Shown here in pieces: positions 1 through 5,781 of a DNA stretch of 12,709 nucleotides. Both the position numbers and the translations under genes were made by a program. Positions within the stretch are counted from its first letter, which is position 1; each line of letters begins with the position of its first letter. The DNA lies in assembly GCA_025996865.1 (NCBI GenBank), contig BNTV01000129.1, positions 1 through 12,709 of the forward strand, given 5' to 3'. The notes under the pieces were generated by a model. The model was given only the letters and a program-made list of their open reading frames with translations, searched no databases and was not told where the DNA came from. The DNA comes from Bacteroidia bacterium (GTDB lineage Bacteria > Bacteroidota > Bacteroidia > Bacteroidales > Azobacteroidaceae).

Positions 1-31
1 TATAAAATGTGCAAATATAGCACATTTTATA
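1..31 (-). promoter_or_regulatory. Perfect palindrome over a -7-like element, reading out of the window
   Basis: Two 12-base arms (1-12 and 20-31, TATAAAATGTGC and its exact reverse complement) flank a 7-base centre. On the minus strand bases 12-19 read TATATTTG, which fits the Bacteroidetes -7 element TAnnTTTG. No convincing -33 element is present. A promoter with an overlapping operator for a gene left of the window is the best reading. Terminator use is less likely because the stem is AT-rich. Confidence 0.4.
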
Positions 32-78
32 ATAACTTATGCTTTAATCTGATTTTTTTGTTTTGATTTTAATTTACG

Positions 79-104
79 GAACAAATTTATAACTCTTTTT
101 GTTC
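79..104 (-). terminator. Weak hairpin downstream of the relaxase gene
   Basis: GAACAAA (79-85) and TTTGTTC (98-104) form 7-base arms around a 12-base loop, 25 bases beyond the relaxase stop codon. The stem is short and AT-rich and no clean T-run follows it, so terminator activity is only a possibility. Confidence 0.2.
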
Positions 105-128
105 TCAAGTTACTTTATTAGACTTTTA

Positions 129-1070
129 CTACCTCATCCCTCGTCTGATTTTCCGTTTTTTCTTCCTCATTTCTTCCGCTTTCCACACAGGTAGCGCACC
201 ATCATATTCTTCTGAACTTGCTTCAGGAGTAATAACAGAAGCCAAACCGGAAAGAAGTCCGCTATCTGTTTGGGTATTGTCAATGTGGGGTTTTTCAAAA
301 TGCTTTGCTTGTATTGGTCGTTCGTCAATAGACTGTCCGTAATGATGAAACAATGACCGAAGCCCGAACTCTTTACCGATTTCGGAAGCCTTAAACGTTT
401 GTCCTTCATATTGGAAACGGATTCCATAGATTTTGTTTTGCTTGTTTCGGACAGGCTCGACGATTATTCCCTGTTTCTTCAAAGCATCAATGAAATTTTT
501 CGGCGTTTTGTATGCTGTATTTCTAAATTCCCTGTACGCAATATCTTGTAACCGTTTCTTTATCTCATACCGTTCGGGCGACATGGATTGCTTGTTGTAT
601 TGTTTTTTCCTCCCTACTTCGTTGGCAATGGTCAATCCCATTTTACGGCTTAATTCTTCGGCAGTTTTCGATGCTCTGTTACTCACAAAATCCGTTTGAT
701 AAACAGCACCGTCTATGCTGATTCTATTCGCTATCAGATGAATATGCAGAATATCGGTGTCTTTATGCGTGCAAGCAAACCATTGATTATCCTGTAATCC
801 CATTGCTTTGGCAAATTCCCGGCAGATAATTCGCAAGTCCTGCTTTGTCAATTTGGATTCGTCCTGTGGTGCAATGCCGATTTCAAACCGCAGGAATTTG
901 TTTTTGCATCGCTCATTATAGCGTTGTGTCATTTCAAATTCTTTCAGGATTTCGGCGGAATTATTGCTTGCAATAAGATTGGAACACAGGAAAATCCCCA
1001 TCTTACCTTCTCTCAAAGCATAATTGATTGCTTCCTTTCCGTGCGATATGGCTTTTGCTTTGGCAATCAT
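129..1070 (-). CDS. Relaxase / mobilization nuclease
   Basis: This 313-residue protein would nick oriT on one strand, bind covalently to the 5' end and pilot it into a recipient through a conjugation machine supplied by another element. The histidine motif is clear: HKDTDILHIHLIANR at about residues 102-116 carries the HxxxxxxHxH metal-binding set (H102, H109, H111) of the Relaxase family (PF03432). A candidate catalytic tyrosine is Y17, in the N-terminal segment AINYALREGK. The C-terminus is a glycine/serine-rich linker ending in a basic tail (KKKRKIRRGMR), as is common in Bacteroidetes relaxases. The ATG overlaps the mobC stop codon as ATGA, which implies translational coupling. The length suits a compact mobilizable element and no damage was seen. 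The exact relaxase subfamily cannot be assigned by eye. Confidence 0.92.
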   Translation of the reverse strand: MIAKAKAISHGKEAINYALREGKMGIFLCSNLIASNNSAEILKEFEMTQRYNERCKNKFLRFEIGIAPQDESKLTKQDLRIICREFAKAMGLQDNQWFACTHKDTDILHIHLIANRISIDGAVYQTDFVSNRASKTAEELSRKMGLTIANEVGRKKQYNKQSMSPERYEIKKRLQDIAYREFRNTAYKTPKNFIDALKKQGIIVEPVRNKQNKIYGIRFQYEGQTFKASEIGKEFGLRSLFHHYGQSIDERPIQAKHFEKPHIDNTQTDSGLLSGLASVITPEASSEEYDGALPVWKAEEMRKKKRKIRRGMR

Positions 1071-1378
1071 TCGGGGAAAAATTTAGTGTACAACTTCTTC
1101 ATGTTTTCCAAATGCAAGGCAATTTCAGGAATTAATTCAGGGGCTTTGTTCTTGATGTAATTACTGATTTTCGTAAAATTGGAATTGTGAGTTTGTAATG
1201 AGCGGAAAAACAATTTTTCCTCTTCCGTCAATTGAGGTTTAGACACAACCTTTCCCCTGATAGACTGAATCCGGCAGTATTCGGATACAGTCTTTCTGGA
1301 CTGAAACGCCTTTTGTTTGATAATGGATTTCTCAAAGGGCGTACAACGAAATTTTATTTCTTCATCCTTGTTGGACAT
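1067..1378 (-). CDS. MobC-like relaxosome accessory protein
   Basis: A 103-residue basic protein. The N-terminal part (EEIKFRCTPFEKSIIKQKA, then TVSEYCR) resembles the ribbon-helix-helix DNA-binding region of MobC proteins. The second half (LTEEEKLFFRSLQTHNSNFTK, ISNYIKN) follows the MobC pattern of an LT..E segment followed by a helix with N..I spacing. These proteins bind oriT and help the relaxase reach its nick site. The ATG at 1378 is preferred. An upstream in-frame TTG at 1387 is possible, but it falls inside the candidate oriT repeat. The stop codon overlaps the relaxase start as ATGA. The 104-base gap to the ATPase gene upstream holds an inverted-repeat structure, the usual place for oriT. 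Confidence 0.82.
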   Translation of the reverse strand: MSNKDEEIKFRCTPFEKSIIKQKAFQSRKTVSEYCRIQSIRGKVVSKPQLTEEEKLFFRSLQTHNSNFTKISNYIKNKAPELIPEIALHLENMKKLYTKFFPE

Positions 1379-1438
1379 AGACGTCAAAAGTTAGAACGGA
1401 GTGATGATTTTTCAGTTTGTGGGAACAAACTGACGTCT
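1379..1438. other. Candidate origin of transfer (oriT)
   Basis: Two nested inverted repeats lie in the only sizeable gap of the mobilization operon, directly upstream of mobC. The outer arms are AGACGTCA (1379-1386) and TGACGTCT (1431-1438), 8/8 complementary. The inner arms are TCAGTTTGT (1412-1420) and ACAAACTGA (1425-1433), 9/9 complementary with loop GGGA. Inverted repeats beside a nick site and next to mobC/relaxase genes are typical of mobilizable elements. The nick site cannot be placed from sequence alone. The inner hairpin lacks a T-run, so a terminator is less likely. Confidence 0.55.
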
Positions 1439-1482
1439 TGCAATAAAAGTAAAAATAATTGTCTTTCCGGCTCGTTTCCATA

Positions 1483-2160
1483 TTATTTCCTCCTGCTTTC
1501 GCCTTTCAATTCAATAAAATTAAACATCGACTTTATCCTGTCTCCGGTCATTTTCCCGTATTGATTTTCTGAACTCAGGGTTTCCAATGTGAAATTGCTT
1601 GTGCCGTGTGTCCATGTTCCGTTATCGTACCGTTCGCAAAGCAATTCGATAACAGGGCTTCTCAACTTCCCGAAATTCATAACCTGTTTCGGCTCGCGCC
1701 CGAACTCGTCAATGACAAGGGGCAGGCGCGAAAAACTTTTTACCGGCTTTTCTTTCAGAATTTCCAACAGTTCCGATGACTTGATGAATTTCAGAAGCGG
1801 ACATTGGATGTGCAGGGTATGGATAACCGTATTGTACATTTCAACCATTGCCTGCATGATTAGCGTTTTTCCTGAACCATACTTCCCCACCAGCATAATC
1901 CCCTTTTGCATGTCGCCGGAAAATCGGCCGTCTATTCTCAGGTACAAATAAAGCTGTTCGATTACAGGCTCGTTTTTGTTGTCGATAACGAAAGTGCTGT
2001 TTTCCCTGCGCCATTCTAAAATAATATCAGCGCTTTGGGCAAGCAGGGTTATATACTCATTATATCCGAAAGGAAACGGAAAGCGGACAGCATCGTTTAT
2101 TCTTTTTTCACCGGCAAACCGGCTTTTTAAAGCCTCCATGCACAAATCGAGTTTATTCAT
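1483..2160 (-). CDS. DnaC/IstB-like AAA+ ATPase
   Basis: A P-loop ATPase of the helicase-loader type. Walker A is GKYGSGKT (about residues 92-99 from the chosen start). Walker B is LPLVIDEFG (about 146-154). A sensor-type THGTSNF follows at about 184-190. DnaC/IstB-like proteins load the replicative helicase or assist a partner protein. Next to a Rep-like gene, helicase loading for element replication is the natural inference. The ATG at 2160 is chosen because it forms ATGAATAA with the upstream gene's stop codon and has GGGAG eight bases before it. An ATG at 2208 would add 16 residues but overlap the upstream gene by 56 bases, and an ATG at 2184 is intermediate. The gene is followed by the candidate oriT rather than by a terminator. 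Confidence 0.82.
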   Translation of the reverse strand: MNKLDLCMEALKSRFAGEKRINDAVRFPFPFGYNEYITLLAQSADIILEWRRENSTFVIDNKNEPVIEQLYLYLRIDGRFSGDMQKGIMLVGKYGSGKTLIMQAMVEMYNTVIHTLHIQCPLLKFIKSSELLEILKEKPVKSFSRLPLVIDEFGREPKQVMNFGKLRSPVIELLCERYDNGTWTHGTSNFTLETLSSENQYGKMTGDRIKSMFNFIELKGESRRK

Positions 2161-2560
2161 CGAAGTCACTCCCGGAGGCGACATATTCTCTTTTTGAAAA
2201 TCGTTCATCTCTATTATTTGTTTTTATTTTTGTTTTATTATTATATGGTATTGGGTTAAGGTTAGGGTCTTGATTAGGTGTCAGAATCTGATACCTTGTC
2301 TTAACCCTTTGCCCTGAACCTCCGGTGACGAAATTGATAAGGCTTGCCTCTTTCAGATTGTGACGTGCCGTTCGTAGAACAGCAGACGATACGCCGACAT
2401 GCGCTTTCATTTTCTCATCGCCGTACTCAAACCAGTCCTTTTCCCAATAGAAACTGTTGGCGAGATGAAGCAGGAAGAAATATATGCGGGTTTCGTTTGC
2501 CGTAAATCCCTGCTGTTCATCCAACCGCCAAAAGTTACATACGAGTTTGAGGTAGTTCAT
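2153..2560 (-). CDS. Rep/DnaD-like winged-helix replication protein
   Basis: A 135-residue protein. Its first 95 residues resemble the N-terminal winged helix of DnaD/Rep-type primosomal proteins on Bacteroidetes elements: NETRIYFFLLHLANSFYW, then KMKAHVGVSSAVLRTARHNL as the probable recognition helix, then KEASLINFVTGGSGQRVKTRY as the wing. The C-terminus is a polar, asparagine- and lysine-rich tail. The gene is probably needed for initiation or primosome assembly together with the ATPase downstream. Its start overlaps the stop of the HTH gene as ATGA, and its end overlaps the preferred ATPase start. The family assignment rests on fold-like pattern and context only. A purely regulatory DNA-binding role is possible. 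Confidence 0.6.
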   Translation of the reverse strand: MNYLKLVCNFWRLDEQQGFTANETRIYFFLLHLANSFYWEKDWFEYGDEKMKAHVGVSSAVLRTARHNLKEASLINFVTGGSGQRVKTRYQILTPNQDPNLNPIPYNNKTKIKTNNRDERFSKREYVASGSDFDE

Positions 2561-2859
2561 GAAATACTTCCCCGCTTGTGCTGTCCTGTAACCAAATAGT
2601 TCGCCGCTTCCTGTTGAATAGCTTCAGCGGTCTTTACAGGATTTTTCATCAACCAACTGTCTATTTCCGCTTTACTGAAATAAATTATCTTGCCATGAGG
2701 CTTAAAATGCGGTATCCGGTTGGTACAGGTCAATTTGTACATGTACGTCCGAGAGATGCCTGTATAAAGGCAACATTCCTCAAACGTGAACACATCCTTT
2801 TGTCCGAGAAGCAGTTTTTCGATATGCTCCAGACGTTTTTCTATCAAGTTATTTTCCAT
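2557..2859 (-). CDS. Excisionase-type helix-turn-helix protein
   Basis: A 100-residue protein with one HTH_17 / excisionase-family domain at about residues 23-70: FTFEECCLYTGISRTYMYKL is the helix-turn-helix and KIIYFSKAEIDSWLM is the conserved end of the domain. Such proteins bend DNA at attachment sites for excision or act as small activators of replication and mobilization genes. The ATG at 2859 is chosen because the domain starts just after it. The frame stays open to 2994, but that extension has no family character and overlaps the repeat-bearing upstream region. It is the first gene of the overlapping set leading to the relaxase, so it may regulate the operon. Confidence 0.78.
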   Translation of the reverse strand: MENNLIEKRLEHIEKLLLGQKDVFTFEECCLYTGISRTYMYKLTCTNRIPHFKPHGKIIYFSKAEIDSWLMKNPVKTAEAIQQEAANYLVTGQHKRGSIS

Positions 2860-2892
2860 TTTGAATATTTTTTGAATTGTTAAACATACAGG

Positions 2893-2980
2893 TGTCGCGA
2901 CTACCCGGATGCAAAGGAACATTATCCAAAGCAGGGAAAGATTGTCCGCCAATGTATTTGCATTATCAACCAATGTTTGG
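2893..2980 (-). promoter_or_regulatory. Upstream control region of the HTH-Rep-ATPase-Mob operon
   Basis: Within the 140 bases upstream of the HTH gene are TGTCGCGA (2893-2900), a minus-strand TTCCTTTG (2912-2919) one base off the TAnnTTTG element, and two direct copies of CCAATGT (2949-2955 and 2970-2976) spaced 21 bases apart. TGTCGCRA also occurs twice upstream of the membrane protein gene. This suggests shared control of the two transcription units. No -33 element at the usual spacing was found. Confidence 0.3.
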
Positions 2981-2994
2981 ATTTTGCCGGACAC

Positions 2995-3024
2995 AAAAAA
3001 GCCCCGAATAATGAAATCCGAGGC
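2995..3024 (-). terminator. Rho-independent terminator of the membrane protein gene
   Basis: On the minus strand GCCTCGGA (3024-3017) pairs with TTCGGGGC (3008-3001) over eight positions including two G-T wobbles. Six T residues follow (2995-3000 on the plus strand are A). It begins 18 bases after the stop codon of the membrane protein gene and separates that gene from the HTH operon. Confidence 0.72.
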
Positions 3025-3042
3025 GTTTGTTTTCAGTGTTAT

Positions 3043-4002
3043 TTACGGCAGTTGATCTGCATCGACAATGTTCCGCACATATTCATTGATTTGGTCTTCA
3101 ATCTCTTGTTTGATAAGTGATGCGGTAGATAGTGCAGAAGATAAATCTTTAGATGTTATTGGTTTGCTCTGTCGGGACACAAAACAGTTGTGTTTTTCGG
3201 CAACGCTCATCCATGTTTTGCAAATAAGGTTATGTTCCCGTAGTTTGTCAAACAGGACGGCAAAATGTTTGTTTACGGTTACTTGCGACGGCTCGTTATG
3301 GGAACACGAAAGGATTTCTTCCATTTCATACGCTTCAATATCGCGGGTAAATATGTGGATGTCGTTGCAACAGTTTACGAGTATATCAAGTTGCTCATCC
3401 GTTAAAGTTGACTCAAAAGAATCAAGCATCCGCCCTTTTGCGCGGTTGTGAGCCGATATTTTTCTTTTCGCCTGCTCGTTTTGCATCTGTTGTTTCCGTT
3501 CGATTTCTCTCAATTCATTCGTTTGCTTCCAAACGGTGTACTCTGAAACGGTTTGGGTATGCTGATGAATGGACTGCAAAACAGGAGTAATGGATTCTTC
3601 ATTATTCGATTCGGGATGTTTGTATTTACGGTACAGAAATTCAAAGGTGGTTTCAATCCTGTTTTTCTCTTTCATCGAAACATTTCCGTATGAAAGGCGT
3701 TTTTTAAATTTCAATTCTTTAGAATTTAGATAATTAACCGCTTGTGAATCATCCATATTGTTAAAAGTAATGACGGTCTGCATGTAGTGCAAAGTGAATC
3801 GGGTATCCTGAAAGAACATACAAAGCATACTCAACCAACTGAATATAGCTACAATACCGACTATACTGCAAGAAACTATCAGGTATAAAAAACCAAGCAG
3901 CCTGTTCCGTTGCCGGAAAAGCTTGTATTTTTCAATCAGGCTATTCCAAATCTTTCGGTTTGCCTCAGCCTGTGAATGTTTAATATAGGTAACTTTATTC
4001 AT
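3043..4002 (-). CDS. Membrane-anchored protein of unknown function in the mobilization module
   Basis: A 319-residue protein not matched to a named family. The N-terminus is cytosolic-looking and basic (KYKLFRQRNR at about 25-34). A long hydrophobic stretch at about 37-64 (LGFLYLIVSCSIVGIVAIFSWL and on) could be one long or two short membrane helices. The rest is a soluble, highly charged helical domain with likely coiled coil around 130-190 (ELREIERKQQMQNEQAKRK). The ATG at 4002 is preferred: a good promoter ends at 4023, so the open-frame start at 4059 would lie upstream of transcription and the ATG at 4014 would be nearly leaderless. It has its own promoter and terminator, so it is a separate unit upstream of the replication/mobilization operon. 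A role in contact with the host conjugation machine or in element maintenance is guesswork. Confidence 0.7.
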   Translation of the reverse strand: MNKVTYIKHSQAEANRKIWNSLIEKYKLFRQRNRLLGFLYLIVSCSIVGIVAIFSWLSMLCMFFQDTRFTLHYMQTVITFNNMDDSQAVNYLNSKELKFKKRLSYGNVSMKEKNRIETTFEFLYRKYKHPESNNEESITPVLQSIHQHTQTVSEYTVWKQTNELREIERKQQMQNEQAKRKISAHNRAKGRMLDSFESTLTDEQLDILVNCCNDIHIFTRDIEAYEMEEILSCSHNEPSQVTVNKHFAVLFDKLREHNLICKTWMSVAEKHNCFVSRQSKPITSKDLSSALSTASLIKQEIEDQINEYVRNIVDADQLP

Positions 4003-4022
4003 ATCTGTTATCATTATCCAAG

Positions 4023-4053
4023 CAAAGGTAAAACAAGGTTGAATATTTTCCAA
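4023..4053 (-). promoter_or_regulatory. Bacteroidetes-type promoter for the membrane protein gene
   Basis: On the minus strand TACCTTTG (4030-4023) matches the TAnnTTTG element exactly. TTG (4053-4051) lies 20 bases upstream, the usual spacing to the -33 element. It predicts a start of transcription shortly before the ATG at 4002. Confidence 0.6.
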
Positions 4054-4067
4054 TAGCATCCGGTGCG

Positions 4068-4101
4068 TTGTCGCAAATTGGCTGTGGTTTGTCGCGAATT
4101 G
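4068..4101. repeat. Direct repeat pair TTGTCGCRAATTG
   Basis: TTGTCGCAAATTG (4068-4080) and TTGTCGCGAATTG (4089-4101) are 12/13 identical and start 21 bases apart, about two helical turns. They lie just upstream of the -33 element of the membrane protein promoter. A regulator binding site or a small iteron set is likely. The core TGTCGCGA recurs at 2893-2900. Confidence 0.55.
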
Positions 4102-4181
4102 TCTTGGGAGAGATAGAAGAATTGAATATTCGTTCCTTTTTTCATCTGCTATACACCCCTAATATGGAGCGATAAATAAGA

Positions 4182-4254
4182 CAAGACTTTCGGAAAAAAT
4201 ACGCTTTCGAGGAACGAAAAAGGAAGATTTTTTCCGAAACGAAGCTTGGTCTTG
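4182..4254. other. Long nested hairpin upstream of the module
   Basis: Three nested arm pairs: CAAGAC (4182-4187) with GTCTTG (4249-4254), TTTCGGAAAAAAT (4188-4200) with ATTTTTTCCGAAA (4227-4239, 13/13), and TTTCG (4205-4209) with CGAAA (4215-4219). A 9-base bulge sits on the right side. It lies in a gene-free stretch between two oppositely directed promoter-like sites. An origin, an attachment-site flank or an RNA structure are all possible. Confidence 0.5.
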
Positions 4255-4340
4255 GCATTTTAGCGCGGAATATATCTTTGTATGGCGGATGAAAAAAATC
4301 ATCTTGGCGTTTCGTGTTTAAAAGAAGTTTTTTATCTTTG
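4252..4340 (+). promoter_or_regulatory. Two plus-strand TATCTTTG elements
   Basis: TATCTTTG occurs at 4273-4280, with a TTG 18 bases upstream (4252-4254), and again at 4333-4340 without a well-spaced -33 element. After the second lies GGGGGT and a five-codon frame starting at ATG 4346 and ending TAG. No plus-strand gene of normal size follows, so these may be remnants of a gene start or drive a small RNA. Confidence 0.3.
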
Positions 4341-4593
4341 GGGGTATGAAACACTACCGATAGAGTTAAACTTCTTTAATTTGTTGCTATTCTGTTACTA
4401 TACAATATTAATCAACTTATTACTTCATTTATAATCAGCAATATATTGCGTATTCTTTGCTTTTATTCTTGAATAGCATACCCCAAAAATCAATAACAAC
4501 CAACCTCAAAACAAAATCCAAATAACAGCAATAAAACATTTGTAAATAAATAATTTATATATATAAATAAAAGCCAAAAACAAAACTTTGTTT
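4341..4593. other. AT-rich gene-free stretch between module and AbiE remnant
   Basis: No convincing gene on either strand. The sequence is very AT-rich, with small palindromes (GCAATATATTGC near 4438, AAAACAAA/TTTGTTTT near 4578-4594). It is where the toxin gene abruptly loses similarity to its family, so one boundary of the mobile element or of a deletion probably lies here. No tRNA or clear attachment repeat was found. Confidence 0.4.
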
Positions 4594-4594
4594 T

Positions 4595-4797
4595 CTATCG
4601 ACAGGCGTTTGGAAGAATTTAAATGCAACATCAATGCAGTTCCGCCCTTTGAAAACGAAGGGACAACCCGACAAAACCAACGATTCTAAAAGCGAAAATG
4701 CACGAATTGACTTTTCAAGCAGAGTGATATTGGCAAACTTATTTTCGGTTGCTATTTTCTGCAACCATTCTATTGAGCGACTTTCCGGCAGTATCAT
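4595..4797 (-). pseudogene. Truncated, frameshifted AbiEii-like nucleotidyltransferase toxin
   Basis: The first 51 residues match the N-terminus of AbiEii-type toxins (type IV toxin-antitoxin): LLEKSIRAFSLLESLVLSG followed by FVFKG. In an intact copy the nucleotidyltransferase motif KGGT follows. Here the coding strand reads AAAGGGCGGA. Removing one G (in 4645-4647) restores KGGTALMLHLNSSKRLSI, the expected continuation. Similarity then stops inside the next codons at about 4595, just where the catalytic DxD (as in SIDIDI) should be, and runs into AT-rich DNA. The gene therefore carries both a one-base insertion and a loss of about three quarters of its length, and the product cannot be a working transferase. 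Its ATG overlaps the antitoxin stop as ATGA, the normal AbiE arrangement. Confidence 0.8.
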
Positions 4798-5486
4798 AAG
4801 GCATTATCGTATAATTGTTCAACTTCTGTGCGCCGACCTCTGCGTGAGGCATAACGTAATAATTTCCTTTTATTTATCTCGTTTCGTTCCAAAACATTTC
4901 TGTAAAAATAAGTGATTTCGGCACCCTGCAAAAAATCAAATTCGACATCGCCCGCAATATCTACCAATACTTTTTCAAGCCTTGGAACTTTCACGTTTTC
5001 TATTATTTGCAATGGAGATTCTGATACCAAATTTCTGACAATAATTACTTGTTTTCCAACTATATAACGATAATACTCCTCATTAGTTGGACGAAAAAAT
5101 ACTGCTTTGGATTGATTGCCTTTTAAAAAATTAAAAGCCGACTCTGCAACATCATTTTCTACATCAATGTAAATATAATTGAGGTTTGGAATATGGTGCA
5201 TAAACGGCATTAAAACATCACTGCTCCAAATGCAGAAATCAGCAAAAGGAAATTTGTTTTTTAGAAGTTGAAAAATCTGTTTTAACTCGTCTGAAACAGC
5301 AAAAACAGAAACGGGCAAACGATAAACGCCTTGTTCAACACGTTCTAATCGCTTGTTTTTCAACAATCTGTACAGTTGCTGTTCCAAAGATTTTTTTGGG
5401 ACATTATCAAAATTATCAAGCAATGCCTTGCGTGAAAATCGTTGCTTGTCTATCGCAAAATTTAATATTTCGGTACTTATACTCAT
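4794..5486 (-). CDS. AbiEi-like antitoxin / transcriptional regulator
   Basis: A 230-residue intact protein. The first 60 residues are a winged helix (RFSRKALLDNFDNVPKKS, LEQQLYRLLKNKRLERVEQ, GVYRLP) of the AbiEi type. The remainder is an alpha/beta domain (FPFADFCIWSSDVL, YIYIDVENDVAE, VIIVRNLVSESPLQ) as in AbiEi-related antitoxins that neutralise a nucleotidyltransferase partner and repress their own promoter. The cognate toxin gene overlaps its end by four bases but is broken, so this is an orphan antitoxin. A palindrome surrounds the expected -33 region of its promoter, consistent with self-regulation. It could persist as an anti-addiction gene against related AbiE systems, or only as a relic. 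The assignment relies on the winged helix, length and the overlapping toxin remnant. Confidence 0.78.
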   Translation of the reverse strand: MSISTEILNFAIDKQRFSRKALLDNFDNVPKKSLEQQLYRLLKNKRLERVEQGVYRLPVSVFAVSDELKQIFQLLKNKFPFADFCIWSSDVLMPFMHHIPNLNYIYIDVENDVAESAFNFLKGNQSKAVFFRPTNEEYYRYIVGKQVIIVRNLVSESPLQIIENVKVPRLEKVLVDIAGDVEFDFLQGAEITYFYRNVLERNEINKRKLLRYASRRGRRTEVEQLYDNAL

Positions 5487-5506
5487 CTTACATTCTTTTT
5501 AGAATG

Positions 5507-5549
5507 CAAAAATACTACTTTTTTCGGCAATAACAGCAACTTATTGCCG
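5507..5549 (-). promoter_or_regulatory. AbiEi promoter with palindromic operator
   Basis: The minus-strand -7 element TATTTTTG lies at 5514-5507 and a TTG at 5539-5537, 22 bases upstream. The TTG sits in the centre of an inverted repeat: CGGCAATAA (5525-5533) and TTATTGCCG (5541-5549), 9/9, with T/A-rich extensions on both sides. AbiEi proteins are known to bind inverted repeats in their own promoter. A smaller CATTC/GAATG palindrome lies at 5491-5506. Confidence 0.55.
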
Positions 5550-5642
5550 GAAAAAGAAGGTTTTGTTTGAATGAATTTCATTTCTTCTTTTTAGTTTTCA
5601 AACTATCTTTGTATTTTTGTCCGCATAATTTTGGTGCGGTTG

Positions 5643-5775
5643 GTTTTAACAATAGCAGGCTTGGCGGCAGTGGCGGGTTCACTGAGGCTCGTGCGGGAGG
5701 AAAACTTCCAAAATCGCACCGCCGTTTGAGCGGGCTGCACTCGCCATTGTGCCAAACCGCTTGTTTAGGTGCTGG
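5643..5775 (-). other. attC-like palindromic spacer downstream of fic
   Basis: An imperfect palindrome of about 130 bases, far more GC-rich than its neighbours. The outer left arm (5647-5675, with TTGGCGGCAGTGGCG) pairs with the right arm (5742-5767, with CGCCATTGTGCCAAACCGC). At the tip GTGCG (5691-5695) pairs with CGCAC (5715-5719) around GGAA/TTCC. It starts 10 bases after the fic stop codon. On the minus strand it runs from a CACCTAAAC end to a GTTAAAACC end, resembling the R'' and R' ends of an integron attC, although GTTAAAA misses the GTTRRRY consensus by one base. Size is within the 57-141 base range known for attC sites. Confidence 0.5.
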
Positions 5776-5781
5776 TGTTTG

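Noticed and set aside
433..699. Plus-strand open frame opposite the relaxase gene
   Set aside because: Antisense to a clear relaxase, rich in cysteine and phenylalanine, no domain pattern.
1589..1951. Plus-strand 120-codon frame opposite the ATPase gene
   Set aside because: Lies fully antisense to the Walker A/Walker B region. Composition is that of a shadow frame.
3068..3451. Plus-strand 127-codon frame opposite the membrane protein
   Set aside because: Antisense to a well-supported gene with its own promoter and terminator, no recognisable motifs.
4142..4354. Minus-strand 70-codon frame upstream of the membrane protein
   Set aside because: Composition (many F, K, R, S without pattern) and overlap with the nested hairpin make it an unlikely gene.
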